A stretch of 64,000 nt of DNA, from NCBI RefSeq assembly GCF_023091745.1, contig NC_068933.1:16806001-16870000 (forward strand), given 5' to 3'. Source of the DNA: Budorcas taxicolor. Lineage: Eukaryota; Chordata; Mammalia; Artiodactyla; Bovidae. This document shows, in pieces, positions 1 to 9,194 of this stretch. The translations under genes were made by a program, and so were the position numbers. Each line of letters starts with the position of its first letter. Within the stretch, counting starts at the first letter, position 1. The notes beneath the pieces were generated by a model. That model was not told where the DNA came from. It saw only the letters and a list, made by a program, of their open reading frames with translations, and did not search any database.

Positions 1-1010
1 TCAATTTTTTAAAGGTTAAATGCAGGAAAATTAGAGTGTCTGAAAGGGCAGACTCTGAATGGATCCAGCGCAGAAAGGTAGATAGCACTGGAGGGCAAAC
101 TCAAAAATGAGTATTGAACAAAAAGATTGAGCGGAAGTAAGTATGTAAAAAGAGTGTCCCATGTCAGTGACATCCATCCTTCCAATTATTTCTTTTAGCT
201 TTATGGTTGCCTTGAGTCACACAGAATATAAGCATCCATTTGATCACATAATGGAAGAACACAACTGTGTTTTGAAGTGAATCACTAACTCTAGGGGCAA
301 ATCTGCAGAAAGGTAAAATTTCCCTTCTCTTCTGTCCCAAATCTTTCCTTCTGAAGTACAGGATAACAGCTTTGCAAGTGGAAGAAAATCTCAGAAGGTC
401 AGGCAGAAAACTAGCTTCTCATGACTGAATGTAGCACAGTTGGTACACTTTTTGAATTTCACACAGTAGAATTATCTAAAACAATCTCTGCAGATAATAA
501 GTTTCTGTGTGGGGAAAAGTTCTGGCAGACAAGTAGTATATTTTTTGTTCTCGCCATTCTTAGAGACACTGGAATGATTCCTCCTTGTAGAACACTTCAA
601 TCACAGACTATTTTTTCCCTTCTCTATGAAAATACAGGCTCAGGAAGACTTTTCATGAGCATGTTTCCACCTGTAGCTTTCTCTCAAAAAAACAATGATC
701 AGGATGCTTGGGAATTCAGTCAGTCTATCCTGGCAATGTTTGCATATTCATTTGTATCCACCTGGTCTCTGCTGTTGGTCCTATTCCTTTTCTCAAATCA
801 GTATTGAAAGCATCCTTTGTATTTTAAAACTATTTTTAAAAAAAAGGATTTTTTTCCTTCAGTTTTAAAGATGCTGGAAGCCACTAAAGTATAATTTGGT
901 GCAAAGTTGTCACTCTATGAATCCTTAAGCAAATTCATGTGGAAATGTGTAAACACTCATTTAATGAACCAGATGTTTCTGGGGTCTAAACTATTCCTTG
1001 AGAATAAAAG
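1..1010. other. Unique AT-rich sequence
   Basis: I recognise no transposon here. A 128-codon open frame on the plus strand (421-807) has no recognised homology, no splice context and no coding signature I could support, so it is not called as a gene. A short A-run lies near 837-846. Confidence 0.5.
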
Positions 1011-1012
1011 GA

Positions 1013-1174
1013 ATCTCAGCTGGTAAAGAGTCCACCTGCAATGCAGGAGACATGGGTTAGGTCCCTGATTTGGGAAGATCCCCTGGAGAAGGAAACAGCT
1101 ACCCACTCCAGTATTCTGCCTGTAGAGTCCATGGAGTCACAGAAAGTCAGACATGACTGAGTGACTTTCACTTA
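1013..1174 (+). mobile_element. Bov-tA SINE, 5'-truncated
   Basis: The tRNA-like head (GGTAAAGAG, CCTGCAATGCAGGAG) is followed by the Bov-A body with 'cccactccagtattc' and 'gtcagacatgactgagtga'. The first bases of the usual 'gggcttccctggtggctcag' start are missing. The copy is well diverged and lies 25 bp upstream of a Bov-A2 copy. Confidence 0.88.
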
Positions 1175-1199
1175 GGATAGCATATTTCTTACTCCCTAG

Positions 1200-1462
1200 G
1201 AGCACCCCACTCCAGTACTCTTGCCTGGAAAATCCCATGGACGGAGGAGCCTGGTAGGCTGTAGTCCATGGGGTCGCTAAGAGTCAGACACAACTGAGTG
1301 ACGTCACTTTGACTTTTCAGTTTCATGCATTGGAGAAAGAAATGGCAACCCACTCCAGTGTTCTTGCCTGGAGAATCTCAGGGATGGCGGAGCCTGGTGG
1401 GCTGCCGTCTGTGGGGTCACACACAGTCGGACACGACTGAAGTGACTTAGCGGACTTAGCAG
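1200..1462 (+). mobile_element. Bov-A2 SINE (dimer)
   Basis: Two Bov-A monomers lie head to tail. Each has 'ccactccagt...cttgcctgga', a 'gcctggtgggct' segment and a 'gtcggacacgactga' segment, joined by the 'tcatgcattggagaa' linker. The 3' end has 'agtgacttag' and lacks a long AGC run. The minus-strand open frame 1323-1535 is only a shadow of this repeat. Confidence 0.92.
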
Positions 1463-1599
1463 GAATAATAATAAACTTCCATGTAAGCTGAATTACCAAA
1501 TACTGACAAGGTAGGGGAAAGGCTTTCAAATACACTCATCAGCAGGATCAACAGACACAAGATCTAGAAAATCACATATGTACAGAAGGTTATGTCCAT

Positions 1600-1735
1600 A
1601 TACTCAAGGGAAAATTGTAATAACTTGACTCAGTGCCTGCCTTCAATAAAGTTACTATCTAAGTGAAGATAAGACAAACATCTGAAAAGATAAATAACAA
1701 GTGATTACCATAAATGTTACAGGCAAAATGAGCAG
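1600..1735 (-). mobile_element. L2 LINE fragment
   Basis: The plus strand reads like the reverse complement of the L2 3' region: 'cagtgcctgccttcaataaagttactatct' resembles 'ccctgccctcatggagcttacaatct', followed by an 'agacaaacatctgaa...' stretch. It is old and divergent, and immediately precedes the LTR at 1748. Confidence 0.45.
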
Positions 1736-1747
1736 TACTGGGATGTG

Positions 1748-2042
1748 GTGATTCATATATAAGAAATATGCATTTGGTCCTGGTCCCTGCTTCTGGCATA
1801 GAGCTCCTAAAACCCTTAGAATTTCCTAAGTGCAAAGAACAATAAAAGTCTATTTTTTTATGTTAATTAGGTGACTTCTGGATAGATCCTACAGAGGGGT
1901 GCTGATTACCAGGAAAAACAACCAGAAATGGAGGGTTTGAACTTTTAACCCAGCCCCCTGACCTTCAGGGAGGGGAGAGAGGCTGGAGGTCAAGTCAACT
2001 GTCAATGGCCACTCATTTAATCAATCAATTAAATCATGATAC
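1748..2042 (+). mobile_element. ERVL-type LTR (MER21-like), 5' part
   Basis: It starts near 'gtgattcatatataagaaat', followed by 'ggtcctggtccctgcttctgg', 'cagagctcctaaaacccttagaatttcc' style text, 'aggtgacttctggatag' and 'cccctgaccttcagggaggggag'. The same landmarks in the same order occur in the LTR at 6612-7445. The family name is from memory; the ERVL-class assignment is likely but not proven. It runs into an L1 fragment at about 2045, after which the same LTR segment appears again. Confidence 0.68.
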
Positions 2043-2044
2043 AC

Positions 2045-2299
2045 CTGAAGGAAAACAGGGTCCAAAAGGGAACATGCATGCCACTGTTCACTGCAGTACT
2101 GTACACAATTGCCAAGACATGGAAATAACCTAAATGTCCATCAACAGAGGAACAGATAAAGATGAAGTGCATGTATACAAGGGAATATCATAAATCCATT
2201 AAAAAGAATGAAATAATGGCATTTGCAGCAACATGGATGGACTTAAAATTATCATACTGAGTGAATTCAGACAGAGAAAGAAAAATATCATATGAAGTT
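2045..2299 (+). mobile_element. L1 LINE fragment (ORF2 C-terminal end)
   Basis: The plus strand carries the end of an old L1 ORF2: 'attgccaagacatggaaataacc', 'aaatgtccatcaacagaggaa', 'gggaatatcataaatcc', 'aaaaagaatgaaataatggc', 'gcaacatggatggactta'. In L1 this encodes the AKTW...CPS...EYY...ATWMDL tail. The L1 3' UTR and poly(A) are absent, so this is not a simple 3'-anchored insertion. Confidence 0.8.
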
Positions 2300-2865
2300 T
2301 GGAATTTTTAATTCCATCCCCTAACCTCCAGGGGGAGGAGAGGCTGGAGGCTGAGTCAACTGCCAACAGACAATGATTTAACCAATCATGCCTATACAAT
2401 AATAACCTCAATAAAAGCCCCAAAGGACAGAGTTTGAATCCGTTCTGGGCTGACAAACTAGAACACTTCCACATGCCTCCATGTCCCAAAGTCCACCAGA
2501 ATAGAAGCTTTTTTCCTCAGGACACTGACCTGTGTATTTCTTCATCTAGTTGCTGCTTCATATCCTTTAATATAATAAACCAGTAATCTAGTGAGTAAAC
2601 TAGTTTCCCGAGTTCTGTGAGCCACCCTAGCAAATAAATGGAATCCAAGGAGAGAGTAGGGGGACCTCTGATTATAGCCAATAGGTCAAAACACGATAAA
2701 CTGGATTCATGATTGGCATCTGAAGCAGAAAGTAGTCTTGCTGAACTAAGCCCTTAACCTATGGAATCTGATGATGTCCCTGGGTAGATTGTGCTAGAGC
2801 TGGATTGAATTGCAGGACACTCTCTGGGGTCATAACTGCTTTGTGCTGTGGGGAAAACCCCCACA
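2300..2865 (+). mobile_element. ERVL-type LTR (MER21-like), 3' part
   Basis: It repeats about 95 bp of the LTR already seen at 1939-2040 ('cccctaacctccagggggaggag...gactcaactgcc') and then continues to the LTR end. Landmarks are 'aataaaagccccaaaggacag', 'atcctttaatataataaac', 'cccgagttctgtgagccac', and 'gggtagattgtgctag', ending near 'gggaaaacccccacacactg'. It is either a second truncated LTR copy or a rearranged single LTR. Confidence 0.7.
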
Positions 2866-3009
2866 CACTGAAACTGGATGCAGAATCTAAAGTACAGACA
2901 AGTAATTTAAGGGGGGAAAAAAAAGAGTATTATATAATCCCTAGATTGGAAAGCCTTCAAATGTCCTAGCTCAATAATTTACTGATGCTGAAGTCCCTTT
3001 TAAAAATGA

Positions 3010-3262
3010 GAGTTCACATTTAATAAATGTGTATTATTATACCAGCTCTGTGCAAAGCATTTTGATAATAAATATTGAAAATATATATTCACTGTTTTGC
3101 ATAACAACTTCAGGAGGTGAGTTTTGTTTTGTTTTCAAATGAGGAAACCAAAATTCAGAAAGAGTGTCTAAACATCTTGTCCAAGATTTCACTTCTAGCA
3201 AGAGACAGAGCAGTGATCCAAACTCCAGTCTTTCTTACCTAAGGTCTGTGCTCTCCACTGGA
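3010..3262 (+). mobile_element. MIR SINE
   Basis: Typical MIR order: 'taccagctctgtgcaaagcatttt', 'aatgaggaaaccaaaattcagaaagagtg', 'cttgtccaagatttcac', then 'agcagtgatccaaactccagtct'. The 69-codon frame at 3164-3373 lies over this repeat and is not a gene. Confidence 0.75.
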
Positions 3263-3264
3263 AG

Positions 3265-3955
3265 TAAGAGACTCTTCAACATGAATGGTAACATCCTTGG
3301 GTCCTTTCTCCAGTTAAGGAGACTCAACAGATTCCCAGTAATTTGTTCCACTGATGGTTCCTGGGAAGCCTAGTAAAGGTTTCATAGATCTCAATATTCC
3401 AGAGAAAAGGAAACCAAAAGTTAATTAAATAGATGCGAATTAAAATTTAGAAAAGTAAATTCCAAACCATGCTTGTAATTTGTAGACTGCAAATTTGTAC
3501 TGCACTTGGAATAGCCTTTGACTCCTATTCCACTCTTAACTATCAGAGTCAGTTCTACGTAACTAAGAACTGAACTTAGAAAAACTGCACTTTTAAAAAT
3601 TTGGTTTTTATGACATTTAAAAGATAACTGAAGTATGGAGCAAAGTATCAGGAGATGAATGCAATATAATCCATAGAGTTAAAAATGTAAATTCAGAGAA
3701 TTTAAATTCATGATTGACAAGGCATACAATGGTTATTACAGACCATTTGACAAAAATCCTTTACTTCTGTGATTTTCCACTCAAGAACAACTTTGTCTAA
3801 ATCCATTGTTCTCCCTTGAGTTTTATCTTTTATCTGTTCAACAGTTTATTTAATTTCAAAGACAATTAGATAAGCCAAAGTAATGGCTCTACAGATGTAT
3901 AAATGTATCCTGAGATGAATAAATTATAGACATTTCAATAAGTACCAAATGGAAA
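3265..3955. other. Unique sequence
   Basis: AT-rich sequence with no recognised repeat, exon or RNA gene. Confidence 0.4.
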
Positions 3956-3959
3956 CTGG

Positions 3960-4064
3960 GTAGCCTATCCCATCTCCAGCGGATCTCTCCGACCCAGGAA
4001 ATGAACTGGGGTCTCCGGCATTGCAGGCAGATTCTTCACCAACTGAGCTATCAGGGAAGTCTAT
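3960..4064 (-). mobile_element. Bov-tA SINE, tRNA-like head only
   Basis: Read on the minus strand, this is 'gacttccctgatagctcag', then 'gaagaatctgcctgcaatgc' and 'ggagaccccagttcatttcc'. Only the tRNA-derived head is present; the Bov-A body is missing. Confidence 0.8.
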
Positions 4065-4857
4065 GAAATGAAAAAGGAGCAGCTATTTGCTTGAACATAA
4101 ATGGGTTTGTTGCTTGGAATAATCATCAAATTTTTTTCTTTTTTCTTTTTAACCAACACTTTGGCTCCTTTTGTTACTTACTGAACAATTTAAATGAGTA
4201 ATTCTTTTTTTAATTAATATATTTAATTGGAGGCTAATTACTTTACAATATTGTAGTGATTTTTGAAGTGAGTAATTCTTAATGTACTGGTCTTTCATGT
4301 CCATCAGTAAATCTAATTATTTTTCTTTCTCAAGGTTTCTCAGTGTTTCTCATTGTCCTTTTTCTTTCTCAATGACATAGGTATGTGGGTTGAATCTTTA
4401 TATGTGAGGTTTAAAACCAGAGAAAATATGAACTCATAGAAAAAAATACATATATGGCAAGTTTTTATGCAAATGAAAGAAATATTTTTCAATACAATCT
4501 TTTCTCACTTTGTTAGGCCTTTTCCTCTATAGAGACATCAGTTCAGTTTGACTATGGTGGAGTTTTTAAAAAATACTTGTGGTAAATAAGAAAAACAGGA
4601 TTATTGGTTAAAATACCTTGTTAAAAAAATTATACCACTTCACTCCTCCAAACAGCAATGGATTCACCATTCTACACAAGAGAGAAAAAAATTTTTTATG
4701 ACATTGTATTAAATACTTTGCATGATCTGACCACAATCACACTGATTTGGGTTAGTTATTGAGGACCTTAAATGGTATGATATATACAAAGATCATTTAA
4801 ACGGAAGCCAAACAGTGGAGGTTAAGAGTTGGGACCTAGAGTCCATTAGGTTAGGGT
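4065..4857. other. Mostly unique sequence with a short ruminant repeat scrap
   Basis: A piece at about 4212-4262 ('tttaattggaggctaattac...caatattgtagtg') matches a phrase common in ruminant LINE-derived DNA, but is too short to assign. The rest is AT-rich with no recognised feature. Confidence 0.35.
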
Positions 4858-5760
4858 TAAAATGTATATTGTCACCCTGCTTATTTAACTTCTATGCAGA
4901 GTACATCATGAGAAATGCTGGGCTGGAAGAAGCACAAGCTTGAATCAAGATTGCCGGGAGAAATATCAATAACCTCAGATATGCAGATGATACCACCCTT
5001 ATGGCAGAAAGTGAAGAGGAACGAAAAAGCCTCTTGATGAAAGTGAAAGAGGAGAGTGAAAAAGTTGGATTAAAGCTCAGCATTCAGAAAATGAAGATCA
5101 TGGCATCCGGTCCTATCACTTCATGGCACATAGATGGGGAAACAGTGGAAACAGTGGCAGACTTTATTTTGGGGGGCTCAAAAATCACTGCAGATGGTGA
5201 CTGCAGCCATGAAATTAAAAGACGCTTACTCCTTGGAAGAAAAGTTATGACCAACCTAGATAGCATATTCAAAAGCAGAGACATTACTTTGCCAACTAAG
5301 GTCCGTCTAGTCAAGGCTATGGTTTTTCCAGTGGTCATGTATAGATATGAGAGTTGGACTGTGAAGAAGGCTGAGCGCCGAAGAACTGATGCTTTTGAAC
5401 TGTGGTGTTGGAGAAGACTCTTGAGAGTCCCTTGCACTGCAAGGATATCCAACCAGTCCATTCTGAAGGAGATCAGCCCTAGGATTTCTTTGGAAGGAAT
5501 GATGCTAAAGCTGAAACTCCAGTACTTTGGCCACCTCATGGGAAGAGTTGACTCATTGGAAAAGACTCTGATGCTGGGAGGGATTGGGGGTAGGAGGAGA
5601 AGGGGACAACAGAGAATGAGATGGCTGGATGGCAACACTGACTTGATGGACGTGAGTTTGAGTAAACTCCGAGAGTTGGTGATGGACAGGGAGGCCTGGC
5701 GTGCTGCAGTTCATGGGGTCACAAAGAGTCGGACACAACTGAGCAACTGAACTGAACTGA
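4858..5760 (+). mobile_element. BovB LINE, 5'-truncated, with open RT C-terminal frame
   Basis: BovB is an RTE-type LINE encoding an AP-like endonuclease plus reverse transcriptase. This copy starts inside the RT domain (CILSPCLFNFYAEY) and reaches the true 3' end, marked by 'ctgaactgaactgaa'. The catalytic YADD is intact at 4980-4991. One in-frame stop (TGA, about 4942-4944, at a position normally Gly after EEAQA) precedes it. From the Met codon at 5001 the frame is open for 249 codons to 5750. It includes PITSWHIDGETVE, SRDITLPTKVRLVKAMVFPVV, FELWCWRRLLRVP and KLQYFGHLMGR. The copy is a dead 5'-truncated insertion. The long open frame reflects limited decay and not a host gene. Confidence 0.95.
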
Positions 5761-5799
5761 AAATGTAGCCCAGCACTTGCTAGTTTAGCAACTGCAAAC

Positions 5800-5962
5800 A
5801 TATTAATTAAAATGCCTAAGCTTTGTTTTCCTCTCTAAATGAGGATAATGATTTTACCTTTTCTATAAGGTCATAAAGAAGATTAAATGAGATAATAAAT
5901 TTAAATGCTTAGCTGAGTGCTTGGGTTTATGTTCAGTACGTGTCCTACTCTGCTTTTGTGGC
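5800..5962 (+). mobile_element. MIR SINE
   Basis: 'gttttcctctctaaatgagg', 'ataatgattttacc', 'gaagattaaatgagataataaat', 'gcttagctgagtgcttgg' follow the MIR 3' consensus order in the plus direction. It is followed by a short GTT-rich run at 5968-5982. Confidence 0.75.
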
Positions 5963-6049
5963 TATGTTATTGTTGTTGTTGCTGGAATTTTTATCATCTT
6001 ATTCTCATACATTTGCCCTTGAAGTTCCATCTATCTAGAGTGAGTGCTC

Positions 6050-6362
6050 TTTCATCATCTCTCTGAATGGTCAAATTCTATAAATCACCCAAGACTCAGC
6101 TCATCTACCATCTATATCACTGAATTTTGCCAGTCTAGAGAAGTTAATTCTCATTCCTCAAAAACACTGCAATTCTTCTCACCAATGATAGATATCTGTA
6201 CTGAATTCTTACAGGCTTATTTAGGTATTTACCTTTTCATGTATTTCTCAGCTATATTATAGTGAGCTTCTTGAAGGCAGGTACTATAGTTATTTCTACA
6301 TATCTGATACAGTTTCTGCAACTGATACAGAGTCGTTAGCAATGAATATTTGTTGTTCATCT
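6050..6362 (+). mobile_element. L2 LINE 3' end
   Basis: The text 'gtgagcttcttgaaggcaggtactat' and the end 'gcaatgaatatttgttgttc' match the L2 3' end ('agctccttgagggcaggg...caataaatatttgttgaa'). Upstream, 'cacccaagactcagctcatctaccatc' resembles L2 'tcaggtctcagctcaaatgtcacc'. Open frames at 6044-6262 and 6342-6524 are shadows. Confidence 0.68.
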
Positions 6363-6424
6363 CAAGCTCCTTCATCATTGGATGAAATGGCCAGAGTTAA
6401 ATGGCTATATAATCTACTGTGCTG

Positions 6425-6592
6425 GCATTTATTATATATTGCTGTTAATGCTTATTATATCCCAGGCATTTGTTCTAAGCACTTTAATGTTTTATTTCCT
6501 TTAATCTTCACACTGACTCTATGAAGCAGGCATTTGCAATTCATTTAGATCTGAAGATACTGAGGTACTGAAGGTTAAAAAAAAACATTTTT
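6425..6592 (+). mobile_element. MIR SINE (MIRb-like)
   Basis: 'gcttattatatcccaggcatttgttctaagcactttaatg', 'cctttaatcttcacactgactctatgaagcagg', then 'ctgaagatactgaggtactga' track the MIR core and 3' arm. It ends at an A-run and T-run at 6579-6598. Confidence 0.78.
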
Positions 6593-6611
6593 TTTTCCTA
6601 GTGTGAAATAA

Positions 6612-7445
6612 TAGAAATTACATATATTGGTCTCTGCTGGCAGTTCCTGACACAGACATCCTAAAACCCTTGTAATTTTCTGAGTGATAAGAGCACTGAG
6701 AGGATCTTTTGTTCTAATACTTGGTCTTTGATCCCAGTTCCTGACCCAGCTCTTAAATCCTTTGGAATTTCCTGGGTGATAGAAGTGTCTTGCTCTAATG
6801 AGGTGACTTTTCCTCGGCTCCTAGCTACCTTCAGGATCAAGCTTGGTTACCAAGCCATAATTAGAAGCTAGAAACTTTCCACCTTACCCTCCTACCCCCC
6901 ATTCTCCTGGAAGTGGGAAAGCAGTGGAAACTGAGTTAACAATGGATCATGACTACAGGATGAAAACTGCATAAAAGTCCCCAAAGTATAGAGTCTGGAT
7001 GTTCTGGGTTGCTGAATATATGCAGGTGCTGGGAGAGTGGCATACCCAGACTTGGCATGGAAGCTCCATGCCCCTCATCCCATATCTTGCACTATGCACC
7101 TCTTCCATCTGGTTGTTCATCTGTATCCTTTTACAAGCAACAGGTTGATGTTAAGTGTTTCCCTAAGTTCTGTGAGATGGTCTACCAAATTATCAAAGCC
7201 AAGAAGGGGGTCATGGGAACCCCAATTTATCGATAGCTGACCGGTCAGAAATACAGCTGACAAGCTGGGACTTAAAGTGGCATCTGAGGGAGCAAAAGAG
7301 ACAATCCCGTGGGATAAGGGTCTGACCCCTACTGTCAGAATAGAGTCAACTTCAGGACACCCAGCTGGTGTCAGAGAATTGCTTAATATGTGGGAAATCT
7401 ACACATCCAAAGTCAGAATTATAGACTGTGAAGAAGCAGAGGTGT
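6612..7445 (+). mobile_element. ERVL-type LTR (MER21-like)
   Basis: This is the second copy of the LTR family at 1748-2865, on the same strand. Landmarks are 'gacatcctaaaacccttgtaatttt', 'aatgaggtgacttttcctcggctcc', 'gcttggttaccaagccat', 'gcataaaagtccccaaag' (TATA-like region), 'cttccatctggttgttcatctgtatcc', 'gtttccctaagttctgtgag', and 'caggacacccagctggtgtcag'. The 5' part is tandemly duplicated: about 90 bp starting 'ggtctctgctggcagttcctgac' is repeated from 6721 as 'ggtctttgatcccagttcctgac'. Open frames of 64-75 codons inside it are not genes. No gag-pol-env sequence was recognised between the two LTRs. Confidence 0.72.
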
Positions 7446-7900
7446 GTTTTCTTCACAGAAAGATTATATAGTCAGTGCAAGCCTGAGGGGGCATCCAAAC
7501 CCAGGCAGACCATCTCCAGACAGATAACATGCTCTTGACCTCTGTTCAACACTATCCACCTACTAAAATATCCAGAGATTACCTGTAACGCACATTACTT
7601 AGAAGAATAACATTTAAATTGTGTTTAAAAGCACTACAAGGCCTGATATTATCATCCTCTCAACGTCTTTGAAGTTGGACTAGAAACCAGGAAGCAGAGA
7701 AAGAACAGTGGGAGATGTCACTGTCCTACTTGAGGGCTTCTTTTTCAGATCGAGGAAATACGTCCCTATTTTCCGAATCAGAAATCAAGTCTAAACATAA
7801 CAAGACAGACTACCTCAAATAGGACTGTCATAGTGAAAAACCTGGCATCCATGATGAAAATAATAATACAGAACATATTTTGAAGTAACAGGCACCATCC
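7446..7900. other. Unique sequence
   Basis: No recognisable repeat or gene. Confidence 0.4.
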
Positions 7901-7984
7901 TAGGCTGTTAAAGTGGGTTTTCTCTTTAATTATAATACACTACTGTTACCACTATGGACAAAGAGAAGAGCAGCCGGAAGAGCA

Positions 7985-8495
7985 GGGAGCTGGAGCTTGA
8001 TGTTCTCCTGGTGTGCGTACACTCTCACACAGAGCCATCCGGTGGGATCACACGGTGATGAGGACGGAGCAGGACGAAAGTATCACTGCCCCATAATCAA
8101 GCCTGAACCCAGATAAAAACAACAGCATTCTCCCAAACCACAGAACTAAGCCAAGGTCCTCTTAGCCTGGCTAAAATGAGGGGTTGCCACTCCTTCACCA
8201 GTTATTACCTGAGCCTCCTCCATTCCTCTGTCATGATGAATCCGAAAACACCCCACTTCCTAACAACCTCCAATCCAGAATAAAACTGCTTCTTTGAGCC
8301 TTCTCCAAAATCACTTGACAGAAGCCCAAATCCTATCATTTCTTTCTAACGCTTCCCTGCTGATATGTTCCAGGGTCCCCAGGATGTGTGTCCTTCCTCA
8401 CTGGAACATGTCAATGAGCCAGCTTTGTTCAGTCACAAGTTTCTGGTGCTTTGGAGCTGACATCATTGACACTATTACATCACTAAGGTATTGAT
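7985..8495 (+). mobile_element. Possible old LTR remnant
   Basis: The order 'ccagataaaaac', 'ctaagccaaggtcctctta', 'ccagaataaaactgcttctttgagcc' (poly-A signal-like), 'acttccctgctgatatgttccag' and 'ctttggagctgacatcattg' resembles a mammalian retroviral LTR 3' half. Family not identified. Residual CpGs are present. It could also be ordinary unique DNA. Confidence 0.35.
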
Positions 8496-8499
8496 GAAG

Positions 8500-8960
8500 A
8501 AACTGGCCTCAGAGAAAATAAATCACTAATTATTCGACTTGAGACCTCAACTTAGTTTGCTTTTTTCCTTTTGTTATTTTTGTTTCTATTTGGGTATGTT
8601 TTTGTTATACAAACTCCAAAGACTTCCCTCTGAGCCACTCACTGCATTATAGAGTTCCCCAAAGATTACTGTAAATATACATGAATAATAGGAGGACAGG
8701 GGAGAACCCTAGTGCCCTTTGCGTTCTTATTATGTACTTACTAGCTGCTTTATCTGTATCTTCTATTCCAATCTCACAAGTACGGAGTCGGCCAAGACGT
8801 TCTTTTAGTATTTCTAAATGATGTTGCAGGAAAACCCAGACAAATTTTTCTACCAATGCGATATGTACAACAATCCTTTGAAGAAGCTCAATTCAACAAC
8901 TGAAAAATATCTGTATATGAATGGTAAGTAATTTCTCAAGACTAGTGAGTTTTAAAATTT
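8500..8960. other. Unique sequence
   Basis: No recognised element; the 69-codon minus-strand frame at 8647-8856 has no support. Confidence 0.4.
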
Positions 8961-8965
8961 TAACC

Positions 8966-9192
8966 TACCTGCGCAACTGCTTAGTCACTCAGTCAGGCCC
9001 AACTCTCTGCAGCCCCATGGACTACAGACTGTCAGGCTACCTGGTCCATGGACTTTTCCAGGCAAGAATACTGGAGCAGGTTGCCATTGCTTACTCCAGG
9101 AGACCTACCCAACCCAAGGATGGAACTTGTGTCTCCTGCATCTCGTGCATGGGAAGACAGATTCCTTACCACTAGAGCCACTTGGGAAGCCT
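8966..9192 (-). mobile_element. Bov-tA SINE, full length
   Basis: The minus strand runs from 'ggcttcccaagtggctctagtgg' through the tRNA-like head and the Bov-A body to 'actgagtgactaagcag'. On the plus strand it appears as 'cagtcaggcccaactctctgcag...ccatggacttttccaggcaag'. The 84-codon frame 8921-9175 is a shadow. Confidence 0.9.
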
Positions 9193-9194
9193 TA

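Noticed and set aside
421..807. 128-codon open frame on the plus strand outside any recognised repeat
   Set aside because: No homology I recognise, no splice or promoter context, and hydrophobic AT-driven composition; one frame of this length is not surprising in 64 kb of both strands.
5084..5638. 184-codon minus-strand frame
   Set aside because: Antisense shadow of the BovB RT coding frame at 5001-5750.
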